Source: Rhizobium sp. BK251 (lineage in GTDB: Bacteria > Pseudomonadota > Alphaproteobacteria > Rhizobiales > Rhizobiaceae). Taken from it: DNA of 64,000 nucleotides. Shown in pieces: positions 43,764 to 52,248 of this stretch. The notes under the pieces are model-generated. The model made no database searches, was not told where the DNA came from, and saw only the letters and a list, made by a program, of their open reading frames with translations. Made by a program: the position numbers and the translations under genes. The DNA lies in the NCBI RefSeq assembly GCF_004345245.1, contig NZ_SLUQ01000007.1:372001-436000 (forward strand), in the 5' to 3' direction. The stretch's first letter is position 1. Each line of letters opens with the position of its first letter.

Positions 43764-44135
43764 TCAGGCGCCGTCGCTCCAGCCTTCGGAGGCCGTACCG
43801 TGGATTTCGGGTTTGTAGCCCTGGTTCACCATGTTGATGGCCTGACCAACGTCATCGGCCGTGACAGGGTCAACCCACCGGGTATCTGTCTGCTTCTCGT
43901 TGCCTACCTCGACCCATCCGCCTTCCTTCGTGGCGCGGCGGAAACTCGACTTGCTGTCGTAGTAGAGGCCGTTGCCATGGTGCAGGAGCGGGTCCATTCC
44001 ATCACGGATGAGCTGCGGGAGCGGGATAGCGTCGGATCTGGGACCGCGTTCCCCGAAATGTCCGATGCAGTTATGTGGCCATGGCTGGTCGGTGTCGTGC
44101 CAGCAGCGGCAGACGCGGCAAAGGCGTTGTCTCAT
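43764..44135 (-). CDS. Small phage protein with Cys/His-rich N-terminus
   Basis: 123 residues. Begins MRQRLCRVCRCWHDTDQPWPHNCIGHF, a likely zinc-binding knuckle, then GMDPLLHHGNGLYYDSKSSFRRATKEGGWVEVGNE, a segment common in small phage proteins encoded near the portal. Its start overlaps the upstream stop (ATGA). Function unknown. Confidence 0.65.
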   Translation of the reverse strand: MRQRLCRVCRCWHDTDQPWPHNCIGHFGERGPRSDAIPLPQLIRDGMDPLLHHGNGLYYDSKSSFRRATKEGGWVEVGNEKQTDTRWVDPVTADDVGQAINMVNQGYKPEIHGTASEGWSDGA

Positions 44136-44413
44136 TTCAGCTTCCCCGCCATTGCGTCGTCATTCTTCGTGCGAGGCAGTCGGCGCTCTTCGGGAGGCTC
44201 GGGAAAGACTTCCTCGAACGGCTTGCCCCAATATGGCTTGAGGGCCTCTGCTGCGTGCCTAAGGCAGCGCAATGTCTCCTGCTGAACAGCCAGCGTGTTC
44301 GGATCGTGGCCGGCCTTCCATGTCGGATATGCCTTGATGTCACCACCAACGCGACCGAAACCCCTTCGAAAGGCGTTCCAATAGGACTCTGCAAGGGCTT
44401 CGAGAGCGCTCAT
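44132..44413 (-). CDS. Hypothetical phage protein (93 residues)
   Basis: MSALEALAESYWNAFRRGFGRVGGDIKAYPTWKAGHD, then a helical C-terminus (LAVQQETLRCLRHAAEALKPYWGKPFEEVF). ATGA overlaps at both ends couple it to its neighbours. An upstream in-frame extension to 44443 is less likely. Confidence 0.65.
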   Translation of the reverse strand: MSALEALAESYWNAFRRGFGRVGGDIKAYPTWKAGHDPNTLAVQQETLRCLRHAAEALKPYWGKPFEEVFPEPPEERRLPRTKNDDAMAGKLK

Positions 44414-44601
44414 TGCTGCGCCCCCGACCAGGAGCCGAGGCACTCAAGGGAGCAAAGGGGAACCGACGGCGCGCCACTGCTGTCCACGAGGAGATAGTGC
44501 CGGCCGGTGAGTTTCGTCGAGCAGACCTTGCATTCGGCCGTCTGCAGGTTCGTTGCTGCCTTTTGGGCGTTGTTCATCGGCTTTACGGGACGTCCGCTCA
44601 C
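44410..44601 (-). CDS. Small zinc-ribbon-like phage protein
   Basis: 63 residues from GTG 44601, whose start overlaps the upstream stop (GTGA). CKVCSTKL and CSLEC form two Cys pairs typical of a treble-clef or zinc-ribbon fold. ATG 44577 (55 residues) is an alternative start without a good ribosome-binding site. Function unknown. Confidence 0.55.
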   Translation of the reverse strand: MSGRPVKPMNNAQKAATNLQTAECKVCSTKLTGRHYLLVDSSGAPSVPLCSLECLGSWSGAQQ

Positions 44602-44828
44602 GACTGCGCCCTCCGAGCCTTCGCGCGTTCCAGACGATCCGAGAACGACTTGAACCGCTGCTCCCACGGAAGGCGCGGCAGATCCTCATAAGGATGCCAA
44701 TGCAGAGTGTCGAAGCCGCTGTACAGCTTCCCGGTCCACGTGGTCTTGGGCGGGAAGTTCGGGTGCAGCGTCTGCCACTGGGCGAGACTCCCCCAACTAC
44801 CTTCGTGATAACCGTGCGCGTTGATCAT
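44598..44828 (-). CDS. Hypothetical phage protein (76 residues)
   Basis: MINAHGYHEGSWGSLAQWQTLHPNFPPKTTWTGKLYSGFDTLHWHPYEDLPRLPWEQRFKSFSDRLERAKARRAQS. Rich in Trp and His. GGAG precedes the start. It lies just downstream of the portal gene. No known domain. Confidence 0.65.
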   Translation of the reverse strand: MINAHGYHEGSWGSLAQWQTLHPNFPPKTTWTGKLYSGFDTLHWHPYEDLPRLPWEQRFKSFSDRLERAKARRAQS

Positions 44829-44893
44829 GTTTTCTCCTATGGGTTCGCCTTCACCCGCGAGGGTGTTGCAGCTTCCAAGGTTGACGGGAGGGG

Positions 44894-47137
44894 TTAGAGG
44901 ATTGCGCCGTTGCCCTGCGGCACGACTGAGGCAGCCATGGATGCAGCCTTCATGGCGTTGCGCTCGCGCTCGATTTCCAGCTTCTCGCGCTCGATCTGAA
45001 GGCGCTGCTGGTCGATTGCCAATTCCTCGCGCATGCGGGCAATCTCGATATCGTTCTTCTGCTTCTGAAGAGCGAAATCTGCCTGTTTGGCTTCCATTTC
45101 CATGCCGTGCTTCTGCGTGGCCCGCTCGGACTCGGCCTGCTGCTTGGCAGCCTCTGCCTGGGCCTTGATCTGCTCCGGCGTCGGCGGTGGCGGCTGGTTC
45201 TTCTGCGCATCGATACGCTGCTGGATCTTGTCCAGAGCCTGCTCGAGCGTTGACTCCAGGGTCCGGCCGACACGATAGCGACGGAATGCAAACATCAGCA
45301 TTTCGCCAATCGGCTGCATAAGCTCGGGCGCCTGGACGATGACCGGGCCCGCGTTCTGCAAGCCCTGGATGGTGGATGCCACCAATTCCGTCGCTGCCTG
45401 CTTATCGGCCTGTTCGTCCGCGGCAATCGTCGAGTCCGTCTCGATATCCACCCGGAAGCCACGCAGCTTGTCCGAGCGCAGGATCTGCACGGCCTTGGAG
45501 AACTTCTCCATCCACTCGGCACGCTTCTGCTGCGCCACCTGAGCCTGTGCCTGCTGGTAAGCCGCCATGGCCTGCTGCTGGACCATCTGCATCTTCTGCG
45601 GCGTCATGCTGCCGTCCTGCGGTGGGGGAGGCGGCTGCGGGACGTCTTCAACGGCCTTCCTGACGTCGTCCTCGATCATCAGGCCAACACCGGACATTTC
45701 CAGCAGGATTTCGTCGGAGAACATTTCCGAGATGATTTCCGCCATGATGCAGATGGTATCGCGACACAGGCGTGCGACGTCCTTCTGGCGGTCGCTAAGG
45801 CGCAACGAAGCGAACTGGCCCTTGATGCGCTGCTCTGTTGCCGTCTTCTTGCCGCCCTCGGACTGGCCACGGACGATGTCCGACATGCCCGTCACTTCAT
45901 AGAGGTCGTTCTTGACCTGGGCGCGCGCACTGTAGAGACCGATAAGAACGTCGGCGATTTCCTTGATCGGCACGAGGCTGATTGCACCGGGAACGCCGCC
46001 CTTCTCGGCGAACTGGTTCCACTGCGCCACCGGTATCAGGCGGTTGTCCTGTCCCTCCTGCAGCAGTCGGGCCAGTTCCGGCACGGAGGAATCATAAACG
46101 CCGTTGACGCGCAGAGCGGTTGTAAGGGCGGCAATGCGCCCGGTCAGGTCATCGAGTTCGCCGGCCTGGTCCTGATACTCGATATAGTCAGGCACCGGCA
46201 CAACGGTATCGTTCGTCTGCGTGGCGAATATCGGGGCAGGCGTAGGCCAGAAACCTTCCAGCTTCAGAACCGGGCTCTTTTCCGTCTTCAGGACGATGCC
46301 AGGAGTACCGGGAGCAATGAAATAGACCGTCTGATCGGCCTTGTTCCAGATTTCCCAGATTTCCGCCTTCTTCGAATAGCTCGAATTGTCGCCGTTGTTG
46401 TCGTTGCTGGCGTCCTTCGTCTTGTCAGGCGTGTAGTCGAGCGAAATCTTCTTCGCCAGTTCCATGTCGCCGCCATAGAACTTCTCGGCGATTTCCGAGG
46501 TAGTCAGCCAGGACCGGCGAGACACCCACGGAACCTCGTTCCAGAAGCGCGCAGAGCCCCACAGGTAATCCTTGTAGTACACGTAATCGACACAGACGCG
46601 CTCATAGGCGAGGCGCTCGTAAGGCGTCCCGTCGCCATACTCCTCGACGTCCTCCGCGGTGCGCTCCTGCGCCTCTACCTGGGCGTTCTCGTCGGCAACG
46701 AGATCGGATTCAATCTTCGGTTCATAACGAAGCCAGAGGAAACCGGCGCCCGGAAGCAGGTAATCCATAACCGCCCGGTTAACGGACGTGTCGAAGTAGC
46801 CGTTTTCCATCTGAACGCTAAGGCAGCGTTCCAGGATAGTGCTCGCCAGCGCGGCAGCCGGGTCACGATCGAGAAAACGACGCTCGACCACCGGCTTCGG
46901 CGTCTGGCTGTAAACCGCTGGCTTCAGCGTCTGGACGTTCGACCACAGGATATTCAGCTTGCGCTTGCGCTTGTCGAACGCGTTCTTCCGCTCGTCGCGG
47001 TAGCGCTTCAGAATGAGTTCCGATGACTGCAGCCATGCGACATACTTCGGGTCCTTCTGCGCCGAAGATATCTCTTCGTTCCAGCGCGACCATACCTGCA
47101 TCTCGCTCATGAGCTGCGGCGCCATAGCTTCCGCCAT
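44894..47137 (-). CDS. P22-like portal protein
   Basis: 747 residues, close to the length of P22 gp1. Features are an N-terminal helical region (WSRWNEEISSAQKDPKYVAWLQSSELILKRYRDERKNAF), LPGAGFLWLRYEPKIE, PVPDYIEYQDQAGELDDLTGRIAALTTALRVNGVY, the TGMSDIVRGQSEGGKKTATEQRIKGQF segment common to this portal family, and a long C-terminal helical barrel rich in Gln/Lys/Glu (about 640-730). It forms the dodecameric DNA channel at one capsid vertex. Its ATG overlaps the upstream stop. Confidence 0.85.
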   Translation of the reverse strand: MAEAMAPQLMSEMQVWSRWNEEISSAQKDPKYVAWLQSSELILKRYRDERKNAFDKRKRKLNILWSNVQTLKPAVYSQTPKPVVERRFLDRDPAAALASTILERCLSVQMENGYFDTSVNRAVMDYLLPGAGFLWLRYEPKIESDLVADENAQVEAQERTAEDVEEYGDGTPYERLAYERVCVDYVYYKDYLWGSARFWNEVPWVSRRSWLTTSEIAEKFYGGDMELAKKISLDYTPDKTKDASNDNNGDNSSYSKKAEIWEIWNKADQTVYFIAPGTPGIVLKTEKSPVLKLEGFWPTPAPIFATQTNDTVVPVPDYIEYQDQAGELDDLTGRIAALTTALRVNGVYDSSVPELARLLQEGQDNRLIPVAQWNQFAEKGGVPGAISLVPIKEIADVLIGLYSARAQVKNDLYEVTGMSDIVRGQSEGGKKTATEQRIKGQFASLRLSDRQKDVARLCRDTICIMAEIISEMFSDEILLEMSGVGLMIEDDVRKAVEDVPQPPPPPQDGSMTPQKMQMVQQQAMAAYQQAQAQVAQQKRAEWMEKFSKAVQILRSDKLRGFRVDIETDSTIAADEQADKQAATELVASTIQGLQNAGPVIVQAPELMQPIGEMLMFAFRRYRVGRTLESTLEQALDKIQQRIDAQKNQPPPPTPEQIKAQAEAAKQQAESERATQKHGMEMEAKQADFALQKQKNDIEIARMREELAIDQQRLQIEREKLEIERERNAMKAASMAASVVPQGNGAIL

Positions 47138-47445
47138 TACTGACCGTCACCGCGCGTGACACGAAGCGTCGTCGCGCCATCGGCCGTCACAGCCGCAATG
47201 TGCGTGTTGCTGCCCATGGAGAGGGAGGCTGTGAAGCCGGAAGGGATGGACATACTGCCGAGAATTCCTGTCGTATCGCCGGCGGCAACCGCTTCGACGT
47301 CAGACCCACCGAACGCGATGAAGCATTCCACGTCACCGACATTGGCCACATACACGTTGTTGCCCGTGGTCGGGAGCCCAAGATTGTCGCTCGTGTCGGT
47401 AACAGCAATCGTTCCGGACGGCCCGGGTGCAAAGCCATTCTGCAT
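47137..47445 (-). CDS. Small structural protein upstream of portal
   Basis: 102 residues, beta-rich with many Gly/Thr/Ala (MQNGFAPGPSGTIAVTDTSDNLGLPTTGNNVYVANVGDVECFIAFGG). Start at ATG 47445 with AAGGA at proper spacing; a TTG at 47451 is the alternative. It overlaps the terminase stop region and the portal start, so translation is coupled. Possibly a head decoration or fibre protein. Confidence 0.6.
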   Translation of the reverse strand: MQNGFAPGPSGTIAVTDTSDNLGLPTTGNNVYVANVGDVECFIAFGGSDVEAVAAGDTTGILGSMSIPSGFTASLSMGSNTHIAAVTADGATTLRVTRGDGQ

Positions 47446-47447
47446 GG

Positions 47448-49031
47448 TCAAATCCTTTCAAACCCGACATGGGAATCCTGAAATTCCCAAAGGTCGTTGA
47501 GCGTCACCGCGTTTTCGGGACCTACTGCGAGTGTTTTCGTTTTCTCGGGCAGGGGCTCTGGAGCGAGTCCCGTGAAGATGATGGCGAGGCCACCGAACGC
47601 GTCTGCGCCGTGCGATGCCCAGTTGTGCAGGGGCTGGTCGCGCCACACACCCAGGCTTTCGTCCCATTCCCTGCGGTAGTTCCTCAGGCACTTGACGAGC
47701 TGCGTTGTGGCTGCCTCGTCGAGCTCGACCTTGGCCAGTATCTTGCGCGTCCCGTTGATGCGGTCATGGACATAGGCCCGCTCGACCTTCTGCACGGTGC
47801 CCATGTCCCGGGCTGCGACCTCCTTCAGCATGACCTCGATCCGGGTCATGCCGCCGCGCGTCCATTCACGGACCTTGATGTCATGCGGCATGTAGTGAAC
47901 GCCGTAGACGTAGCCGTTGGCCTTTCGGCGCCGGTCGAGCTCGTCGAGCATTCCGTCCATGCCGGTGTCGCTGTGCTCGAAATAGCCCATCACGCGGACA
48001 CGTTCCGGAAGCACCTGGAAGAGAACGACACTGTTTACGTCGTCCATGCCGATGTCCGAAATGGTATGGACCGGATAGCCCGGAACGTGCGGGAAGAGCC
48101 CTATGCGTTCCTCGGCGTCCACCTTCGCCATCTGCTCGGCGTAATAGGCGCCCTCAACCGCGGCTTCGAATGCTTCCTCGGGTGTGGAGGGATATTCCCT
48201 CTTCATGTCTCCGAGCTGCGTCTCTGCCTTCTTGACGTACCAGGCCTTCTGCTCCGGATCCAAGGCGATGCCCAACTCGTCGAGCTTCGCGAAGTACTTG
48301 GCCCATGTCTCGTCGATGACGACAGTTCTAGGCTCAAGCCGGTACTCCGGGCACTTCCACCACGGATAAAAATGGAACTTGAAATCCAGGCTCGACAGCT
48401 CCGCCCGTTGGCGCTTCTTCACCTGGGCCATGGAGCAGATATCGAAGAAATGCCCCTCTTGCCCTTCGGCTGTGCTCTCGACGAACACCAACTGGCCGGC
48501 CTGTACGGTGTTGAGCGCGCCCGTCCTGATTTCCCGTGCCTTCTCGGGATACTTGGCGCAAATCTTCCCGTACTCGGAGATATGCAGGTATTGGAGCGTT
48601 CCCGATCGAAGCGACGTTCCAACGCGGATGCTCGAATTGTTCGACAGCATCAGTTCGCTGGCATTGCTGTTCAGAACCGACACGGCGTTCTTCAGGGCGT
48701 CAGGCAGGTTGTCATAGGGATACTTGACCTTGTCCCGGAAAATCACCTGAGCGTCGCCGAGCGTGTGTGCAATCGTGCCGGCGCGGATATCCTTGTTGAA
48801 CACGCAGGCGTCGAGCATGAAGAGCTGCAGGAACGTCGTGAACCCGAGCTGGCGAGCCTTCAGGATGGCGTTCATGTAGTGCATTTCGTCGAACAGGCTT
48901 TCCTGAGCCCAGTTCATCGCGAAACGCGTGCGGTGGCCGTCCTTGTCGACGATGTAATAGAGGTTGTTCAGCCTCCATCGCCAATCGGAGAACTGGTCAA
49001 CTGCTGCCTGGAAGGCCGCGCGATTTGCCAT
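47448..49031 (-). CDS. terL: Terminase large subunit
   Basis: 527 residues. The N-terminal ATPase has a Walker A-like ARQLGFTT (residues 59-66) and Walker B-like LQYLHISEYGKI. The C-terminal nuclease begins at SDIGMDDVNSVVLFQVL, with the first metal-binding Asp. It drives DNA into the prohead and cuts the concatemer. Start ATG 49031 overlaps the small-subunit gene by about 35 bp and gives MANRAAFQAAVDQF; longer extensions to 49094 lie in the small-subunit frame region. Confidence 0.88.
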   Translation of the reverse strand: MANRAAFQAAVDQFSDWRWRLNNLYYIVDKDGHRTRFAMNWAQESLFDEMHYMNAILKARQLGFTTFLQLFMLDACVFNKDIRAGTIAHTLGDAQVIFRDKVKYPYDNLPDALKNAVSVLNSNASELMLSNNSSIRVGTSLRSGTLQYLHISEYGKICAKYPEKAREIRTGALNTVQAGQLVFVESTAEGQEGHFFDICSMAQVKKRQRAELSSLDFKFHFYPWWKCPEYRLEPRTVVIDETWAKYFAKLDELGIALDPEQKAWYVKKAETQLGDMKREYPSTPEEAFEAAVEGAYYAEQMAKVDAEERIGLFPHVPGYPVHTISDIGMDDVNSVVLFQVLPERVRVMGYFEHSDTGMDGMLDELDRRRKANGYVYGVHYMPHDIKVREWTRGGMTRIEVMLKEVAARDMGTVQKVERAYVHDRINGTRKILAKVELDEAATTQLVKCLRNYRREWDESLGVWRDQPLHNWASHGADAFGGLAIIFTGLAPEPLPEKTKTLAVGPENAVTLNDLWEFQDSHVGFERI

Positions 49032-49476
49032 TGATGGCTTCCAGCAGTTCCGACACTTCAGATGAGACGCCGTGCTCCATGTCCACCTTGTCACGCAACC
49101 CGATATCGCGGGCTATGATGTTCGGGTTCAGCAGATCCGCGGCGGCGCCTTCAAACTTCTGAGTGCGGATGACTTCCTCAACTCGCGTGGCGATTAGGGA
49201 AAAATCTTTCTTGTTGCGGTACTCGTCCCATGTGCTGCGATCGATATCGAGGAAGATGCAGAGCCCACCGAGGGTCATGGCGCGCATCTTGGCGACGGGC
49301 TCGTGGATGTTCACACCCTGGTAGGACGTCAGCTTGTCTTCCCACAGCGGATTGTCGTGGACCCATTCGAAATACTCGACGGCAGCGGTCCATAGATCGT
49401 CCGGATTCTTGAAGATCGGGTTGCGTCCGTGGCTGCTGCGTGCCTTCCAGAACTGGTTACCTTTCGGAGCGCCCAC
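48997..49476 (-). CDS. terS: Terminase small subunit (P22 gp3-like)
   Basis: 159 residues starting at GTG 49476, reading MGAPKGNQFWKARSSHGRNPIFKNPDDLWTAAVEYFEWVHDNPLWE, then MRAMTLGGLCIFLDIDRSTWDEYRNKKDF and FEGAAADLLNPNIIARDIGLRDK. This is the gp3-type DNA-recognition subunit that selects the packaging site. A pac site is expected in or near this gene. Confidence 0.85.
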   Translation of the reverse strand: MGAPKGNQFWKARSSHGRNPIFKNPDDLWTAAVEYFEWVHDNPLWEDKLTSYQGVNIHEPVAKMRAMTLGGLCIFLDIDRSTWDEYRNKKDFSLIATRVEEVIRTQKFEGAAADLLNPNIIARDIGLRDKVDMEHGVSSEVSELLEAINGKSRGLPGSS

Positions 49477-49479
49477 GGC

Positions 49480-49554
49480 TTATGCCATCTCTTTGAGGAT
49501 GCGGAGCAGGTAGCCGGCGGCGCGGCTGCGATCGATCTCGTTGGTGAAATTCAT
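49480..49554 (-). CDS. Possible 24-residue peptide upstream of terS
   Basis: ATG 49552-49554 opens MNFTNEIDRSRAAGYLLRILKEMA and a stop 3 bp before the terS start. Ribosome-binding site GGGAAG. Amphipathic and short. It could be a leader peptide; low confidence. Confidence 0.3.
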   Translation of the reverse strand: MNFTNEIDRSRAAGYLLRILKEMA

Positions 49555-49631
49555 GTGACTTGTCTTCCCTTGGACTCGACTATTTGCCGAGTGCGTGCGT
49601 CAATCGGTCCCGCAACCAGAGGAAGGGGAAA

Positions 49632-49871
49632 ATGGCCAAGACACCCAGCAAACCACCATCAAAGCCAGCGTCGAAAAATCCGACCGCTAAGCCACCAGCA
49701 AAACCTGCTTCCACGCCCGCGACGAAAGCTGGCCCCAAGAAGCAATCAAGCCCAGGGCTTTCTACTCTCGCGTCCGACATTCTTAGCGGGAGAAAGAAAG
49801 CAACACAGGGCGATGCCGAACGGTTAGCTGCCTCCGTTCTCGGCCAAGATGAGAAGAAGGGGCAGAAATGA
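49632..49871 (+). CDS. Basic histone H1-like small protein, opposite strand
   Basis: 79 residues after a strong AGAGGAAGGGG site. The N-terminal half (about residues 1-42) is Lys/Pro/Ala/Ser-rich (PSKPPSKPASKNPTAKPPAKPA), like the tail of histone H1. A short helical C-terminus (LSTLASDILSGRKKATQGDAERLAASVLG) follows. It may bind DNA non-specifically. It is transcribed against the flanking packaging genes. Confidence 0.6.
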   Translation: MAKTPSKPPSKPASKNPTAKPPAKPASTPATKAGPKKQSSPGLSTLASDILSGRKKATQGDAERLAASVLGQDEKKGQK

Positions 49872-50088
49872 CTGGGCGCGAGGAAGCTAGTACCCTTCCT
49901 CGCGCTGCTAAACCCCGCGATAGCACTTCACCAACTAGACGATCTTGCCCTTGAAATACCCGTAATTGCAGTGAGCCCAATCCTTTAGATTGCTTAGGAA
50001 CGTGGGCTTGTGCTCGTGTCCGCCGCAGTCGCACCACTTGGGACGCATTGCAGGGGCTATGTGGAGAGAGCAGTCTGACATGTGGCCT

Positions 50089-50367
50089 TTAGGCATAGCC
50101 AAGCACCCTGTTGGGCGCCTGTGCTTGGTTCAATTGGTTCAGCAAATAGTTAGTGTCGAACTTCTGGGGATACAGCAGGCGATCATCGCCAGTTGGCCAC
50201 CCAAGCTTGTCGTGCTCGACCTTGCAGACAGCGTAGCCAACCTCATAAGCAATATCGGCATTGTCGTACTCGCCCCCAATGGATGTGGCGGCCGCTCCGT
50301 TCTCACTCTCTTCATAGCGCGTGACGATATACCGGGTTACCGGCTTGATGCGGTATTCGATTTTCAT
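50089..50367 (-). CDS. Hypothetical phage protein (92 residues)
   Basis: MKIEYRIKPVTRYIVTRYEESENGAAATSIGGEYDNADIAYEVGYAVCKVEHDKLGWPTGDDRLLYPQ. A GAGGAAC site precedes the start. No known domain. Confidence 0.65.
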   Translation of the reverse strand: MKIEYRIKPVTRYIVTRYEESENGAAATSIGGEYDNADIAYEVGYAVCKVEHDKLGWPTGDDRLLYPQKFDTNYLLNQLNQAQAPNRVLGYA

Positions 50368-50427
50368 GTGTAGTTCCTCTGCTGAAAGCGACGGCCGCAG
50401 CCGCCTATCCGAAACATTCGGAATCAG

Positions 50428-50446
50428 AAACCCCGCCGGAGCGGGG
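50428..50446 (-). terminator. Weak terminator-like hairpin
   Basis: CCCCGC/GCGGGG stem (50431-50436 with 50441-50446) followed on the minus strand by TTTCTGATT. It separates the minus-strand genes on either side. Confidence 0.4.
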
Positions 50447-50448
50447 CT

Positions 50449-50748
50449 GTGTGTGCCTTGGATTGGCTCGGGAAGGACGCCGGGGAGGCCGAAGCCTCAC
50501 ACACTTACGTGCTCCCGAGCGATATGTTTGCCGCTATGCGGCGGATTTGTTGCCCCGATTATTCCACCATTCGGGACGAGATGGTTCGGAAATCACAGCT
50601 AGGCCATGACCGGAAGTTCTTGTGGGAATTTCGGCAATATGCCGCCAAGGCCGGAAGTGCGAAGCTTCCGATGGCCCCGTGGGTGACTCAATGGCCCCCA
50701 ACTGCAAATCAGGCCGCAAATCGCGATACGCAGAAACTACTGTAGTCA
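50449..50748 (+). CDS. Uncertain hypothetical frame (98 residues)
   Basis: A GTG-started plus-strand frame, MCALDWLGKDAGEAEASHTYVLPSDMFAAMRRICCPDYSTIRDEMVRKSQLGHDRKFLWEFRQYAAK. It reads plausibly but lacks a convincing promoter and has a short ribosome-binding site. The only competing minus-strand frame is poorer. The interval 50368-50797 otherwise shows only a hairpin. Confidence 0.3.
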
Positions 50749-50797
50749 TATCCAAAAGACAAGAGCGGCAAATCTGCCGCCCTGTGGAATTCCGGGA

Positions 50798-51313
50798 CTA
50801 TGCCGCGACCGGCTGAATGGAGCCGATCCGGATTTCGACTTCGCGATTTGAGATGGCCTCGATGATGGCTTTGACAGCACGCTTCCCGGCCATGCTGGTG
50901 ACACTTCCATAGTGGCCGGCGAGGGGACCCTCGTTGATCTTGAACCGATAGCCGGGAGAGAGTGTCGCGACTGGTGGCGGACGCAAGACATCGAATTCAC
51001 CGCGCTCCTGGGCGTCACGCCAGGCTTTGATTTCCATCGCCGGGATGGACACCAGGGAACCGTCCGGCCGGGTATCGTAGAGGATCGAGCTGACATGCTT
51101 CATGGTATGGACGCGATCGAAATCCTCGTGGAGCAGGTCGCCGAAGAAATACCCCGTGAACAGCGGAAACCGCTTCTCGATCCATTTCTTTGACTGATGG
51201 TGCCGGACTTCCTTCCTCATCGTGGGGCAGTAGGCGTTGATTTGCGCCTGCTCGAACTCGTCCACCGCCTTGAACTGACGCCCTGCCTTAGCCTTGATTA
51301 CGAACCACGCCAT
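50798..51313 (-). CDS. NusG-like phage transcription factor
   Basis: 171 residues with an N-terminal NGN domain (MAWFVIKAKAGRQFKAVDEFEQAQINAYCPTMRKEVRHHQSKKWIEKRFPLFTGYFFGDL) and a C-terminal KOW-like segment (LSPGYRFKINEGPLAGHYGSVTS, about 118-145). This is the NusG/RfaH-type layout. It lies early in the same direction as, and upstream of, the late packaging/head/tail genes, so it may act as a processive antiterminator for late transcription. Confidence 0.8.
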   Translation of the reverse strand: MAWFVIKAKAGRQFKAVDEFEQAQINAYCPTMRKEVRHHQSKKWIEKRFPLFTGYFFGDLLHEDFDRVHTMKHVSSILYDTRPDGSLVSIPAMEIKAWRDAQERGEFDVLRPPPVATLSPGYRFKINEGPLAGHYGSVTSMAGKRAVKAIIEAISNREVEIRIGSIQPVAA

Positions 51314-51376
51314 TCGTTTTCCTCGGTCGTTGCGCTGCTTCGTGAACTATACCAAGCCTTTGAGACAATTGCACTA

Positions 51377-52030
51377 TTACCGCATTATTTCCCGGCATTG
51401 ATCGGTGAGATAATCACCAGTTTCCTCGCCAAAAGCAGGGGAAAGCGCGGTATCGGTTCTTGAATTACCGGATATGTCACGCATCCCGATGTTGGACAGC
51501 TCGTCGGCGCGCTCGTTGCCGACAATGCCGGCATGGCCCTTGCACCATTGGATGGTGATGCCCTTGGCGCCCGTAAGCTCGGCGTCGATCGCCTGCCACA
51601 AATCCAGGTTCTTGATTTCGGAGTTCTCCGGCCGGCTGTTTGGCCCACCGCGTTTCCAGCCTCGGGCTTTCCATCCGTGGCGCCACTGGTTGGCACCGTT
51701 GACGCAATACTGGCTGTCGCACTGGATCGTAGCCGGCCGGCCGTCAACCTTGGCCCAGCGTATGGCCATGATGAGTCCCGTCAGCTCTGCAATATTGTTC
51801 GTCGTGTAGGCGAACCCGCCATGCTCGGAATGGATCTCCACACCGTCGAGATAGACGGCCACGCCCCATCCACCGACGCCCGGATTTGGCTCCGCAGCGC
51901 CGTCGCAGAAGATCTGCAGGCCACGCCCGTACTGCGTCGGGTCCACCATGTGCGGATAGATCTTCGGCTCTGGTGGGCGCCCAAAAAGATCGGACGCCGC
52001 CTTGTATTTCTTCCAGCCGGGTTTCTTCAC
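51377..52030 (-). CDS. Ribonuclease H
   Basis: 217 residues from GTG 52030, whose start overlaps the preceding stop (GTGA). RNase H1 fold with the four catalytic acidic residues D43 (FCDGAAEPNPG), E82 (NNIAELTG), D105 (IQCDSQYCVN) and D176 (ERADELSN), plus KGHAGIVGN. It has a short N-terminal extension. It probably removes RNA primers or R-loops during phage replication; host rnhA would be elsewhere. Confidence 0.9.
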   Translation of the reverse strand: MKKPGWKKYKAASDLFGRPPEPKIYPHMVDPTQYGRGLQIFCDGAAEPNPGVGGWGVAVYLDGVEIHSEHGGFAYTTNNIAELTGLIMAIRWAKVDGRPATIQCDSQYCVNGANQWRHGWKARGWKRGGPNSRPENSEIKNLDLWQAIDAELTGAKGITIQWCKGHAGIVGNERADELSNIGMRDISGNSRTDTALSPAFGEETGDYLTDQCREIMR

Positions 52031-52248
52031 TTCGCACCCCGCTTTGCGTTGCTGTCGCGCAGCCTGAGGCCCTGCAGGCAGAGTCCGTAGAGGCATATCG
52101 CGCTGCAGACGAAGGTCAGGCCCATCACCGCCAGCAGCGGAGGGATGGTGAAAAATTCCAGGGCTTTCACCGCGCCGTACACGACGAGGAAGATTGCGAC
52201 GATGATGCCGATGGTCGCGACGGCTGCTTTTGCATGGGTCTTAAGCAT
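52027..52248 (-). CDS. Small two-pass membrane protein
   Basis: 73 residues with two membrane segments (AAVATIGIIVAIFLVVYGAVKAL and LLAVMGLTFVCSAICLYGL). Start ATG 52248 with AAGGA at 9-nt spacing. It overlaps both neighbours, so it belongs to the early operon. Function unknown. Confidence 0.6.
   Translation of the reverse strand: MLKTHAKAAVATIGIIVAIFLVVYGAVKALEFFTIPPLLAVMGLTFVCSAICLYGLCLQGLRLRDSNAKRGAK

Noticed and set aside
47427..49034. 535-residue plus-strand frame over the terminase gene
   Set aside because: The minus-strand terminase has clear ATPase and nuclease motifs.
50534..50755. 73-residue minus-strand frame
   Set aside because: No ribosome-binding site and less coherent than the competing plus-strand frame.
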